Source of the DNA: DASSCW01 sp036556325
Lineage (GTDB): Bacteria > Chloroflexota > Limnocylindria > QHBO01
DNA length: 36,292 nucleotides
Direction: 5' to 3'
NCBI GenBank assembly: GCA_036556325.1
Contig: DATBJR010000106.1
Span: forward strand, 1 to 36,292
Of this stretch, positions 24,235-32,387 are shown in pieces. Under the pieces are notes generated by a model. It did no database searches. It was not told the origin of the DNA and worked only from the letters and a program-made list of their open reading frames with translations. The first letter of the stretch is position 1, and every line of letters starts with the position of its first letter. The position numbers and the translations under genes were made by a program.

Positions 24235-24262
24235 TTGCCCGCCCTGCCGGCAGGAATACGCT
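24235..24262 (+). promoter_or_regulatory. Promoter of the kdp operon
   Basis: TTGCCC (24235-24240), 16 bases, TACGCT (24257-24262). The weak consensus suits activator dependence. A perfect palindrome CCTGCCGGCAGG (24243-24254) fills the spacer and could bind a second factor. Confidence 0.55.
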
Positions 24263-24287
24263 TGGACGCAGGGCGCACGCTCAGGGT

Positions 24288-24557
24288 GTGGAGAAGTCCG
24301 AGCACGCCACGTTCGACGCGAGCGCAGCGACCGCCAAGCTCGACCAGGAGCTGAACCTGGTCGTCAACGCGGTCGATGCAGTCGCTGCCGGCACATTCCG
24401 CAGCGTGACCGTGGCGGGCATGCGATTCGGCGAGGAGCTGCTCCCGCAGGCACGCCAGCTCGCTGAAGCGCGCGGCCTTGCCGTCCAGCCGCTCTTCTCC
24501 ACCGACGAGCACGGCGCAGACCTTCTGGTCGAGCGCCCCGCCGAGCCGGCGCGATGA
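24288..24557 (+). CDS. Unknown 89-residue soluble protein, first gene of the kdp operon
   Basis: Alpha/beta-looking, with no membrane helix and no cysteine. The N-terminal third is helical and acidic; a VTVAGMRFGEELLPQA segment and an acidic DEHGADLLVERP end follow. I do not recognise a family. It is the first gene after the probable KdpE-dependent promoter, and its stop overlaps the ATG of a lone receiver protein (ATGA). A role in Kdp signalling is suggested only by position. The start is GTG 24288. Confidence 0.7.
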   Translation: MEKSEHATFDASAATAKLDQELNLVVNAVDAVAAGTFRSVTVAGMRFGEELLPQARQLAEARGLAVQPLFSTDEHGADLLVERPAEPAR

Positions 24558-24937
24558 GCAACCCGATCCTGCTGGTCGAGGACGACGAGCCGCTGCGCAC
24601 GTTCATGGCGCGCGGCCTGCGCGGCGGCGGCCGAAGCGTCACGGAGGTGGACTCGGCGGAGGATGCGATCCAGGTCCTGGCCTCGGGCGTCCGCCCCTGC
24701 CTGGTGATCCTGGATATCAACCTCCCCGGTGAAAGCGGCTGGGAGCTCCTCCGTTCCGGCACATTCCACGACGCGGGCGACCCACCGGTGATCGTTGCCA
24801 GCGCAACGGCCATCCGGCCGCGGCGGCTGCGCGAATTCAACGTTTCGGGCTACCTGCCCAAGCCATTTCCAGTCGAAACCCTCACGGCGACCGTCGAGCG
24901 GCTGCTGTCCAACACGAGGGAAGAGGGAGAAGCGTGA
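24554..24937 (+). CDS. Stand-alone receiver-domain protein
   Basis: 127 residues: a single CheY-like receiver with acidic D10/D11, phospho-acceptor D54 (VILDINLPGESG), conserved S83 and K103 (LPKPF). There is no output domain. It may be a phosphate sink or partner for the split Kdp kinase. It overlaps both neighbours by 4 bases, so it is translated with the Kdp pump genes. A receiver inside a kdpFABC operon is unusual. Confidence 0.88.
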   Translation: MSNPILLVEDDEPLRTFMARGLRGGGRSVTEVDSAEDAIQVLASGVRPCLVILDINLPGESGWELLRSGTFHDAGDPPVIVASATAIRPRRLREFNVSGYLPKPFPVETLTATVERLLSNTREEGEA

Positions 24938-25023
24938 CCGACCTGCAAATCCTGCTGATCATCGCGGCCTGCGCGGTGGCCCTGACGGGCTACCTGCTGC
25001 TGTGCGAGGCGGTGCGCGAATGA
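24934..25023 (+). CDS. 29-residue single-helix membrane peptide upstream of KdpF
   Basis: GTG 24934 overlaps the receiver stop; the peptide begins MTDLQILLIIAACAVALTG and ends LCEAVRE. It is one hydrophobic helix with a short charged tail. Its stop overlaps the KdpF ATG, so it sits in an unbroken chain of overlapping genes. Its size and helix resemble KdpF, but it lacks the LLRPE ending. I believe similar peptides precede kdpF in some actinobacteria, from memory only. Confidence 0.65.
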   Translation: MTDLQILLIIAACAVALTGYLLLCEAVRE

Positions 25024-25109
25024 CCGCGCTCGAAATCCTGGCCGCCGTGGCCGCCGGGCTGGTCTTCATCTACCTCTTGTGGGCGCTGCTGCGCCCGGAG
25101 GACCTCTAA
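25020..25109 (+). CDS. kdpF: KdpF, small stabilising subunit of the Kdp pump
   Basis: A 29-residue single-helix protein ending YLLWALLRPEDL, which matches the conserved KdpF C-terminal pattern. KdpF stabilises the KdpABC complex in the membrane. ATG 25020 overlaps the previous stop; kdpA starts 3 bases after its TAA. Confidence 0.85.
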   Translation: MTALEILAAVAAGLVFIYLLWALLRPEDL

Positions 25110-25112
25110 CCC

Positions 25113-26825
25113 ATGGGCTTCACCGACTTCGCGACGCTCGCGCTCCTGGCGGGGGCGATCGTCCTGGTCACGCCAATCCTCGGCCGCTACATCCATCGGG
25201 TGATGGAGGGCGAGCGGACCTTCCTCAGTCCGGTGCTACGCCCCGTTGAGCGCTTCATCTACCGCGTCTGCGGCATCGACGAGACGGTCGAGCATGACTG
25301 GAAGGGGTACACCGTCTCCGTCCTGGCCATGGCCTTCGTGGCAATCGTGGCGGGGTATATCGTGATGCGGCTGCAGGACGTTCTGCCCTTCAGCCAGGGC
25401 GGCATCCCGCCCATGTCGCCCGACCTGGCGTTCAATACGTCGGTCAGCTTCGAAACGAATACGAACTGGCAGAACTACTCTGGCGAAACCGGCGCCACCT
25501 ACCTGACGCAGGCCACGGTCCTGGCAGTGCGCAACTTCACCTCGGCTGCCACCGGGCTGGCGGTTGCGATCGCCCTGATCCGCGGCCTCACCCGACGCAG
25601 CAGCAAGACGCTGGGCAACTACTGGGTCGACCTGACCCGTGGCGTGCTCTACATCCTGCTGCCGATCTCGATCGTCGGCGCCCTCATCCTCGTGTGGCAG
25701 GGCGTTCCGCAGACCTGGGATCCGAACCACACGATCACCACGCTGCAGGGTGGCCAGCAGAGCATCGCGCTGGGCCCGATCGCGTCGCAGGAATGGATCA
25801 AGGAGCTCGGCAACAACGGTGGCGGCTTCATGAACGCCAATTCCTCCCATCCGTTCGAGAACCCGACGCCGCTCACCAACTGGCTCGAGATCTTCGCGCT
25901 GCTGATGATCTCGTTCTCGTTGACCTACACCTTCGGCCGATACGCCGGCAATCAGCGTCAGGGCTGGACGATTTTCGGTGCCATGGCCGCGATCCTCGTG
26001 GTCGGCATGGTGGTGGCGATGCACAACGAGTACGCCGGCAATCCTCTCTTTCCGGCCGGCGTCGACCAGTCGGCACTCGGCGCGATGGAGGGCAAGGAGA
26101 CGCGCTTTGGATCCGCCGTTGGTGGCCTTTTCATGGCCGCCACGACCGGAACGAGCACCGGGGCGATCAACTCCTGGCACGACAGCGCCCAGCCGCTGGC
26201 CGGCCTGGTCCCGCTCTTCAACATGGAGCTCGGCGAGATCACGCCGGGCGGCATCGGCGCCGGCATGTACGGCATGCTGGTCATCGGCGCCATCCTGGCG
26301 GTCTTCATCGCCGGGCTGATGGTCGGCCGCACGCCGGAGTTCCTGGGCAAGAAGGTCGAGTCCTTCGAGATCAAGATGGCGATGCTGACCGCCCTGGTGC
26401 TGGGTGCCAGCATCCTGGGCTTCACCGCCCTCGCCTCGGTGCTGCCCGACGGCGTGAAGGGCCCGCTGAACAGCGGCCCCCACGGCTTCAGCGAGATTCT
26501 CTACGCCTTCTCGAGCCAGACCGGCAACAACGGCTCGGCCTTCGCCGGCCTCACCGGTAACACGCCGTTCTATAACGTCACCGGCGGCTTCGCGATGCTC
26601 ATCGGGCGCTACGGCATGATCGTCCCGATCCTGGCGCTGGCCGGCTCGATGGCCGCCAAGCGCGCGGTCGCACCGTCACTGGGCACGTTCCCGACGACCG
26701 GCGTGCTGTGGACGGTGCTGCTCATCGGCGTGGTGATCATCGTCGGCGCGCTCACCTTCTTCCCGGCCCTCTCGCTGGGCCCGATCGTCGAACAGCTGCT
26801 GCAAAACAGCGGAAAGGTCTTTTGA
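25113..26825 (+). CDS. kdpA: KdpA, potassium-binding channel subunit
   Basis: 570 residues with about ten membrane helices. The four pore-loop regions are recognisable: NTNWQNYSGE, GNNGGGFMNANSSHP, TGTSTGAINS and SQTGNNGSAFAG. KdpA selects K+ and passes it to KdpB. Length is normal. Its TGA stop shares one base with the KdpB ATG (TGATG). Confidence 0.98.
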   Translation: MGFTDFATLALLAGAIVLVTPILGRYIHRVMEGERTFLSPVLRPVERFIYRVCGIDETVEHDWKGYTVSVLAMAFVAIVAGYIVMRLQDVLPFSQGGIPPMSPDLAFNTSVSFETNTNWQNYSGETGATYLTQATVLAVRNFTSAATGLAVAIALIRGLTRRSSKTLGNYWVDLTRGVLYILLPISIVGALILVWQGVPQTWDPNHTITTLQGGQQSIALGPIASQEWIKELGNNGGGFMNANSSHPFENPTPLTNWLEIFALLMISFSLTYTFGRYAGNQRQGWTIFGAMAAILVVGMVVAMHNEYAGNPLFPAGVDQSALGAMEGKETRFGSAVGGLFMAATTGTSTGAINSWHDSAQPLAGLVPLFNMELGEITPGGIGAGMYGMLVIGAILAVFIAGLMVGRTPEFLGKKVESFEIKMAMLTALVLGASILGFTALASVLPDGVKGPLNSGPHGFSEILYAFSSQTGNNGSAFAGLTGNTPFYNVTGGFAMLIGRYGMIVPILALAGSMAAKRAVAPSLGTFPTTGVLWTVLLIGVVIIVGALTFFPALSLGPIVEQLLQNSGKVF

Positions 26826-28990
26826 TGGCCCTCCTCTCCGTCGACCTGGGACGCGGCACTCGCCGCTTCCAGCGCTTCGTCACCCTTCGCGGGGCCAAGC
26901 CCGGTGGTGAGCCGCCCACGCCGCGGGGCGTCTTCGACCCGGACCTGCTCCGCTCGGCCATCCCGCACGCTTTCCGCAAGCTCGATCCGCGCCAGCTGAT
27001 CCGCAACCCGGTCATGTTCGTCGTCGAGATCACGGCCGTGCTGGTCACACTCGTCGCAATCGGCAACGTCACGGGCTTCGAGACGGACGCCGGTCCAGCC
27101 GGGCTCGGCTTCCAGGTCCAGATCGCCATCTGGCTGTGGTTCACGGTCCTGTTCGCGACCTACGCCGAGGCCGTCGCCGAGGCACGCGGCCGCGCACAGG
27201 CGGCCACCCTGCGCAAGACGCGGTCCGAAACGCAGGCGCATCGGCGCGCGGCTGACGGCTCCCTCGAGACCGTCGGATCGTCCGAGCTGCGCCGGGACGA
27301 CATCATCGTCGTCGAGGAGGGCGAGACGATCCCGGGCGACGGCGACGTCATCGAAGGCGTCGGGTTCGTCAACGAAGCGGCCATCACGGGTGAGTCGGCG
27401 CCAGTCCTCAAGGAGCCCGGCACCGATATCCGCAGCTCGGTCACGGGCGGCACGACACTGGTCAGCGACCGCCTGGTGGTCCGCGTCACGGCCGATCCCG
27501 GCGAGACCTTCCTGGATCGGATGATTGCCCTGGTCGAGGGCGCCAAGCGCCAGCGCACGCCGAACGAGATCGCACTCGCGATCCTGCTGGCCGGCCTGAC
27601 CATCATCTTCCTGATGGCGACCGTCACCCTCAGGCCGTTCGGCGACTTCGCCGGCACGGTCGTGAGCACGGTCGCATTGGTGGCGTTGCTGGTTTGCCTC
27701 ATTCCCACCACGATCGGCGGACTGCTGTCCGCCATCGGCATCGCCGGCATGGACCGCGTGGCGCGCTTCAACGTGCTGGCCATGAGCGGCCGGGCAGTCG
27801 AGGCATCCGGTGACGTGGACGTCATCCTGCTCGACAAGACCGGCACCATCACCTACGGCAACCGGCTGGCATCGGCCATCACCCCGGCAACCGGTGTGCC
27901 GGAGGCCGAGGCGCTCACGGCCGCGCTGGTGGCCTCGATCCAGGATGAGACGCCCGAGGGGCGCTCGATCGTCGAGCTGGCTCGCAATCGGCTCGCCGAG
28001 CTCGGGCAGCCCGCGGGGGTGGATGACAACAGCGGCTTCGCGGCCCTGGCGGCCACGATCGCCGAAGAGATCCCATTCCGCGCCGAGACGCGCACGAGCG
28101 GCGTCCGGACGACGGACGGCGGGCTGATCCTCAAGGGCGCGGTGGACGCCATTGCCGCCCACCTGGACGGCCAGATGCCGGCCGAGATCGTGGCCGCCTC
28201 CGACGAGATTGCCGACCGCGGCGCGACGCCGCTCGCCCTCCGCCGCGATGGCCGGGTGCTGGGTCTCGTGGAGCTGAAGGACACGGTCAAGGAGGGGCTC
28301 ATCGAGCGCTTCGCCGAGTTCCGGCGGATGGGGATCCGGACGGTGATGATCACCGGCGACAACCCGCGCACCGCCGCCACGATCGCCAAAGAGGCCGGCG
28401 TCGACGACTTCATCGCGCAGGCCACGCCCGAGGACAAGATCGCCTTCATCCGTCGCGAGCAGGGAGAGGGCCATCTCGTCGCCATGACCGGTGACGGCAC
28501 GAACGATGCCCCGGCCGTGGCCCAGGCGGACGTCGGGCTGGCCATGAACAGCGGCACGTCGGCGTGCAAGGAGGCCGCCAACATGGTCGACCTCGACTCC
28601 GATCCGACCAAGCTGCTCGAGGTCATCGCCATCGGCAAGCAGCTGCTCATCACGCGCGGCTCGATCACGACTTTCTCGATCGCAAACGATGTCGCCAAGT
28701 ACTTCGCCATCCTGCCGGCCATGTTCGTCAGCGTCTACCCGGAGCTGAACGGGCTGAACATCATGGCCCTCTCGACACCGCAGAGCGCCATCCTGTCGGC
28801 CGTCATCTTCAACGCGCTGATCATCGTCGCGCTCATCCCGCTCGCCCTGCGGGGAGTGGCCTTCCGAGCCGCGCCCGCCAGCGAGCTGCTCCAGCGCAAC
28901 CTGCTCATCTACGGCCTGGGCGGGATCGTCGCTCCGTTCCTCGGAATCAAGGCGATCGATCTCCTCGTCTCGGCCCTGCATCTGGCATAG
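26825..28990 (+). CDS. kdpB: KdpB, P-type ATPase subunit
   Basis: 721 residues, slightly longer than usual because of an N-terminal stretch of about 40 residues. Key motifs: TGES (188-191, the serine of which is the inhibitory phosphorylation site in E. coli KdpB), phosphorylated D337 in DKTGT, ITGDNPRTAA and TGDGTNDAPA, plus the membrane segment CLIPTTIGGLLSAIG. It hydrolyses ATP to drive K+ import. The start is ATG 26825; the open frame upstream is in kdpA. Confidence 0.98.
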   Translation: MALLSVDLGRGTRRFQRFVTLRGAKPGGEPPTPRGVFDPDLLRSAIPHAFRKLDPRQLIRNPVMFVVEITAVLVTLVAIGNVTGFETDAGPAGLGFQVQIAIWLWFTVLFATYAEAVAEARGRAQAATLRKTRSETQAHRRAADGSLETVGSSELRRDDIIVVEEGETIPGDGDVIEGVGFVNEAAITGESAPVLKEPGTDIRSSVTGGTTLVSDRLVVRVTADPGETFLDRMIALVEGAKRQRTPNEIALAILLAGLTIIFLMATVTLRPFGDFAGTVVSTVALVALLVCLIPTTIGGLLSAIGIAGMDRVARFNVLAMSGRAVEASGDVDVILLDKTGTITYGNRLASAITPATGVPEAEALTAALVASIQDETPEGRSIVELARNRLAELGQPAGVDDNSGFAALAATIAEEIPFRAETRTSGVRTTDGGLILKGAVDAIAAHLDGQMPAEIVAASDEIADRGATPLALRRDGRVLGLVELKDTVKEGLIERFAEFRRMGIRTVMITGDNPRTAATIAKEAGVDDFIAQATPEDKIAFIRREQGEGHLVAMTGDGTNDAPAVAQADVGLAMNSGTSACKEAANMVDLDSDPTKLLEVIAIGKQLLITRGSITTFSIANDVAKYFAILPAMFVSVYPELNGLNIMALSTPQSAILSAVIFNALIIVALIPLALRGVAFRAAPASELLQRNLLIYGLGGIVAPFLGIKAIDLLVSALHLA

Positions 28991-28999
28991 GACACACCC

Positions 29000-29608
29000 A
29001 TGACTACCTTCCTTCGTCGCTCACTCTGGCCGGCGATCGCGCTGCTGATCGCGCTGACGCTGGTCACCGGCGTCATCTATCCGGCGGTGGTCACCGCCAT
29101 CGCCCAGGTCGCGTTCCCGCACCAGGCCAACGGCTCGTTCATCGAGACCGCCGATGGCCGAACCATTGGCTCGAGCCTCATCGGCCAGTGCTTCCAGGAC
29201 GACAAGTACTTCTGGGGCCGGCCGTCGGCGGCCGGCGCGACTGACGACAACCCGTGCGGCTACGACGGCACGTCGTCGGCGGGCTCGAACCTGGGGCCGA
29301 CCAGCAAGGCGCTGCTCGACCGCATCGCGGCCGACGTGGAGCGCCTGCGCAGGGCAAACCCCGACGCCAGCGGGCGCGTGCCGGTGGACCTCGTCACGAC
29401 CTCTGCCTCGGGCCTCGATCCGGAGATCAGCCCTGACGCAGCGGAGTTCCAGGTGCCGCGCGTCGCCAAGGCGCGCGGGATGAGCGAGGACCAGGTGCGT
29501 GAGTACGTCGCTCGCCACACGGAGCAGCCGTTCCTCGGCATCCTGGGCCAGCCGCGGGTCAATGTCCTGGAGCTCAACCTCGACCTGGATGGCCTGCTGG
29601 CCGACTGA
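29000..29608 (+). CDS. kdpC: KdpC subunit
   Basis: 202 residues: one N-terminal helix (about 9-31), then an exposed domain with typical motifs GSSLIGQCF, YFWGRPSA, SNLGPTSKAL, SGLDPEISP and RVNVLELNLDLD. It is a chaperone-like subunit that couples KdpA and KdpB. It begins 9 bases after kdpB. Confidence 0.97.
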   Translation: MTTFLRRSLWPAIALLIALTLVTGVIYPAVVTAIAQVAFPHQANGSFIETADGRTIGSSLIGQCFQDDKYFWGRPSAAGATDDNPCGYDGTSSAGSNLGPTSKALLDRIAADVERLRRANPDASGRVPVDLVTTSASGLDPEISPDAAEFQVPRVAKARGMSEDQVREYVARHTEQPFLGILGQPRVNVLELNLDLDGLLAD

Positions 29609-29621
29609 GGTAGCCCTGACG

Positions 29622-30785
29622 ATGGCTGATCCAGAGCGCGATGCGCTTGATGTCCGCCCCACGGCGGACGAGATGCTGGCGCGCATCCACGCCGAGACTC
29701 CCAGCCCGCGTGGCCGGCTGCGGGTCTATCTCGGCATGGCGCCCGGCGTTGGCAAGACCTACAAGATGCTCGAGGAGGGGCATCGCCGCCTGGATCGGGG
29801 CACCGACGTCGTCATCGGCTTTGTCGAGACGCATGGCCGGTCGGTGGTGGCCGCCCTCCAGGACGGGCTGGAGATCCTGCCGCGCCGCCACATCGAGTAC
29901 CGCGGCGTCACCGTCGAGGAGATGGACACCGACGCGATCATCGCCCGCGCGCCGGTCGTGGTCCTGGTGGACGAGCTGGCCCATACCAACGTGCCGGGTT
30001 CCGTGCACGAGAAGCGCTGGCAGGACGTGGAGGCCATCCGTGACGCCGGAATCCATGTCGTCAGCACCTGCAACGTCCAGCACCTCGAGTCCATGGCCGA
30101 TGCGGTCGCCACCATCACCGGCGCCCCCGTCAACGAACGCCTGCCGGACGAGGTGCTGGAGGCGGCCGACGAGGTGGAGCTCGTCGACATGAGCCCGCAC
30201 GCGCTGCGGCAGCGGATGAAGCACGGAAACGTGTACCCGCCCGATCGCGCGGCGGTCGCGCTCGAGCGCTTCTTCACCGAGCCGAACCTCACGGCGCTGC
30301 GCGAGTTGGCGCTGCGGTTTGTCGCCGGTCACGTCGACGAGGAACTGGAGGAGATCACTCCCGGTGGCGGAGGGCGGGCGCGCGGAGTGACCGAACGGGT
30401 CGCGGTCGCCATTGATGAGAGCCAGCGGAGCCGCCCGGCGCTGCGGCGCGCGGCCGCCATCGCCGCCGCCCTCCACGCCCCGTTGCTGGCGATCGTGGTG
30501 GAAACGCCGCACGCCGAGCATCGCTCGTTCGACAGCGAGCGTGACCTCCGGGAAAACCTCGATTATGCGGAGGACCTGGGCGCAGAGGTCGTTCGCACGG
30601 AGGCGACCAAGCCGGTCGAGGGCCTCATCGACATGATCTCGCGCCGCCGGATCACGCACGTCGTCCTTCCCTACGAGCCCAGCACCGGATTCGCCGGCTT
30701 CCGCCGACCGGCGACCAGCGACGAGGTCCTGAGCCGCCTCCCCTCGGTTGAGGTGCACCTGGTCGCCGACGACGGGCGCCGCTAG
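29622..30785 (+). CDS. kdpD: Separate KdpD N-terminal module (KdpD ATP-binding plus USP domain, no kinase)
   Basis: 387 residues. The KdpD domain has Walker A GMAPGVGKT (38-46) and Walker B VVLVDELAHTN (113-123), followed by a universal stress-like domain (about 262-387, from RVAVAIDESQ). There is no membrane helix, HisKA or ATPase domain; the frame ends cleanly with no sign of truncation by frameshift. The kinase half is at 21911, about 6 kb upstream. The two probably interact to form a full sensor. The start is ATG 29622, 13 bases after kdpC. Confidence 0.92.
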   Translation: MADPERDALDVRPTADEMLARIHAETPSPRGRLRVYLGMAPGVGKTYKMLEEGHRRLDRGTDVVIGFVETHGRSVVAALQDGLEILPRRHIEYRGVTVEEMDTDAIIARAPVVVLVDELAHTNVPGSVHEKRWQDVEAIRDAGIHVVSTCNVQHLESMADAVATITGAPVNERLPDEVLEAADEVELVDMSPHALRQRMKHGNVYPPDRAAVALERFFTEPNLTALRELALRFVAGHVDEELEEITPGGGGRARGVTERVAVAIDESQRSRPALRRAAAIAAALHAPLLAIVVETPHAEHRSFDSERDLRENLDYAEDLGAEVVRTEATKPVEGLIDMISRRRITHVVLPYEPSTGFAGFRRPATSDEVLSRLPSVEVHLVADDGRR

Positions 30786-30801
30786 CGAGCCCAGCACCCG
30801 G

Positions 30802-30922
30802 TACAGAATTCGTTGCGGGCGCGGTCTGCGCGAGCGCAATATGCGCTGTCGCGAACCGCGGCTCGCGTCCCGGTCCTGCCGCCCACGCGGGCACACCGCG
30901 CATACCACGACTGGAGGAGTGG
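30802..30922 (+). promoter_or_regulatory. Hairpin-rich leader before the NCS1 permease
   Basis: TACAGA (30802-30807) is a possible -10. Three stems follow: AGCGCA-ATA-TGCGCT (30833-30847), CGCGA with TCGCG (30850-30867), and GCCC with GGGC (30881-30892). GGAGGAG then precedes ATG 30923. It could be a regulatory leader, but such stems also arise by chance at this GC content. I recognise no known riboswitch. Confidence 0.35.
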
Positions 30923-32326
30923 ATGACCGCCGAGACCATGCGCGTCGGGGAGATGCCAACCCGTGAGGGCGACCTCACCATTGAAGGGCACGGGATGGAG
31001 CCGATCCCGGAAGATGCTCGCTACGGCTCCGTCGGCAGAGTCTTCACCGTCTGGTTCACGCCGAACCTGGTGCCGGCGGCCTTCTTCATCGGCACGCTGG
31101 TCACGCTCGACTTCCTGCAGCTCGGCTTCTGGACCTCGATCCTGGCCGTGCTGGTCGGCAACCTGGTCGGTGCCTTCTTCGTCGCCCTGCTGAGCACCAT
31201 GGGCCCAAAGCTCGGCCTTGCCCAGCTCCCCGCGGCGCGGCTGCCATTCGGCAAGTCGATCGTGGTGCCGGGGCTGCTCAACTGGTTCAGCACCATTGGC
31301 TGGGACGGCATCAACAACGTGTTCGGCGCGATCGCGCTGACCATCCTCATCCCGGCCCTGCCGTTCTGGGCGGCGTTGCTGATCATCGTCGTCTGCCAGG
31401 CGGCGCTGGGGATCATCGGCTACGAGGCGATTCACACCTTCGAGAAGTGGATGGCCTTCGTGCTGGGCGCCATGTTCGTCGTCCTGACGATCTCGATCTT
31501 CGGCCAGGCCGATACCGGCGCGACCGATGGCATGGGCGGTGCCGACCTCATCGGCGCCTTCATCGGCTACGTGGCCATCGTCGCCAGCTTCGTGCTGGCC
31601 TGGAGCCTCTACGCCTCGGATTACTCGCGCTACCTGCCGGTCAACACCGATTCCCGGCGGGTCTTCTGGAACACGCTGCTGGGCATGGCCATCGCCTCGG
31701 CCTGGCTCGAGATCCTTGGCGTGCTGGTTGCGTCCCAGGCGACGGGTGGCGAATCGAGCGACACGATCTACTCCGTGCTCGGTGGCTCCGGCTCCATCAT
31801 CGCGGCGCTCGCCATGGTGGCGATCTTCATCGGCACCATCGCCGTGAATGCCATGAACGACTACACCGGCTCGCTGTCGCTGCTGGCCGCCGGGGTGAAG
31901 ATCAAGCGGGTCTTCTCCGCCGCGGCGGTGGCGATCCTGGGCTACCTGTTCACCCTGTTCCTGCAGTTCAACGGCGAGTTCTCGGCCAACTTCTACAACT
32001 TCCTGCTGTTCATCAGCTACTGGATCTCGCCGTTCGTCGGCGTCGTCCTGGCCGACTGGTGGCTGCGCGGCAGGAGTGCGAACGCGTGGTCGATCGTCGA
32101 CTTCGCCAGGCTCCCGTCCGGCACCGCGGCGCTGGTGGCCCTGGTGGTCGGCTTCGCGGTCGGCATCCCGTTCCAGAACTCGGGCCTGGGCTACGAGTGG
32201 GGCGGCCCGTTCAACTGGGTCACCGCCAACTACCTGCACGGCGCCGACCTGGCGTACTACGTCGGCGGGCTGGTGGCCTTCCTCATCTACTGGTTCGGGG
32301 CCCGCGGCGCGGTCCAGCGCGCCTGA
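30923..32326 (+). CDS. NCS1-family nucleobase/hydantoin-type permease
   Basis: 467 residues with about 12 helices. The N-terminal half shows NCS1 features: WFTPNLVPAAFFIG, LGFWTSILAVLVGNLVGAFF and the WSLYASDYSRYLP segment seen in cytosine/purine permeases. It imports a nucleobase or related ring compound, with Na+ or H+; the substrate is not determinable. GGAGGAG precedes the ATG. It is convergent with a ureohydrolase-deacetylase operon that may use its substrate. Confidence 0.9.
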   Translation: MTAETMRVGEMPTREGDLTIEGHGMEPIPEDARYGSVGRVFTVWFTPNLVPAAFFIGTLVTLDFLQLGFWTSILAVLVGNLVGAFFVALLSTMGPKLGLAQLPAARLPFGKSIVVPGLLNWFSTIGWDGINNVFGAIALTILIPALPFWAALLIIVVCQAALGIIGYEAIHTFEKWMAFVLGAMFVVLTISIFGQADTGATDGMGGADLIGAFIGYVAIVASFVLAWSLYASDYSRYLPVNTDSRRVFWNTLLGMAIASAWLEILGVLVASQATGGESSDTIYSVLGGSGSIIAALAMVAIFIGTIAVNAMNDYTGSLSLLAAGVKIKRVFSAAAVAILGYLFTLFLQFNGEFSANFYNFLLFISYWISPFVGVVLADWWLRGRSANAWSIVDFARLPSGTAALVALVVGFAVGIPFQNSGLGYEWGGPFNWVTANYLHGADLAYYVGGLVAFLIYWFGARGAVQRA

Positions 32327-32349
32327 GCCAATCCCTCCGTGCCAGCACC

Positions 32350-32379
32350 GGGCCCCGGTGGCGACCGCCGCCGGGGCCC
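32350..32379. terminator. Bidirectional GC hairpin between convergent genes
   Basis: GGGCCCCGG (32350-32358) pairs with CCGGGGCCC (32371-32379) across a 12-base loop, exactly between the NCS1 stop and the convergent deacetylase stop. No T-run is present. Confidence 0.6.
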
Positions 32380-32387
32380 ATCGGCGT

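Noticed and set aside
26609..28981. A 790-codon open frame on the minus strand
   Set aside because: It is antisense to kdpB and the end of kdpA, which are unmistakable. The frame is open only because of codon bias at high GC, and its product is low-complexity, rich in Asp, Arg, Gly and Gln.
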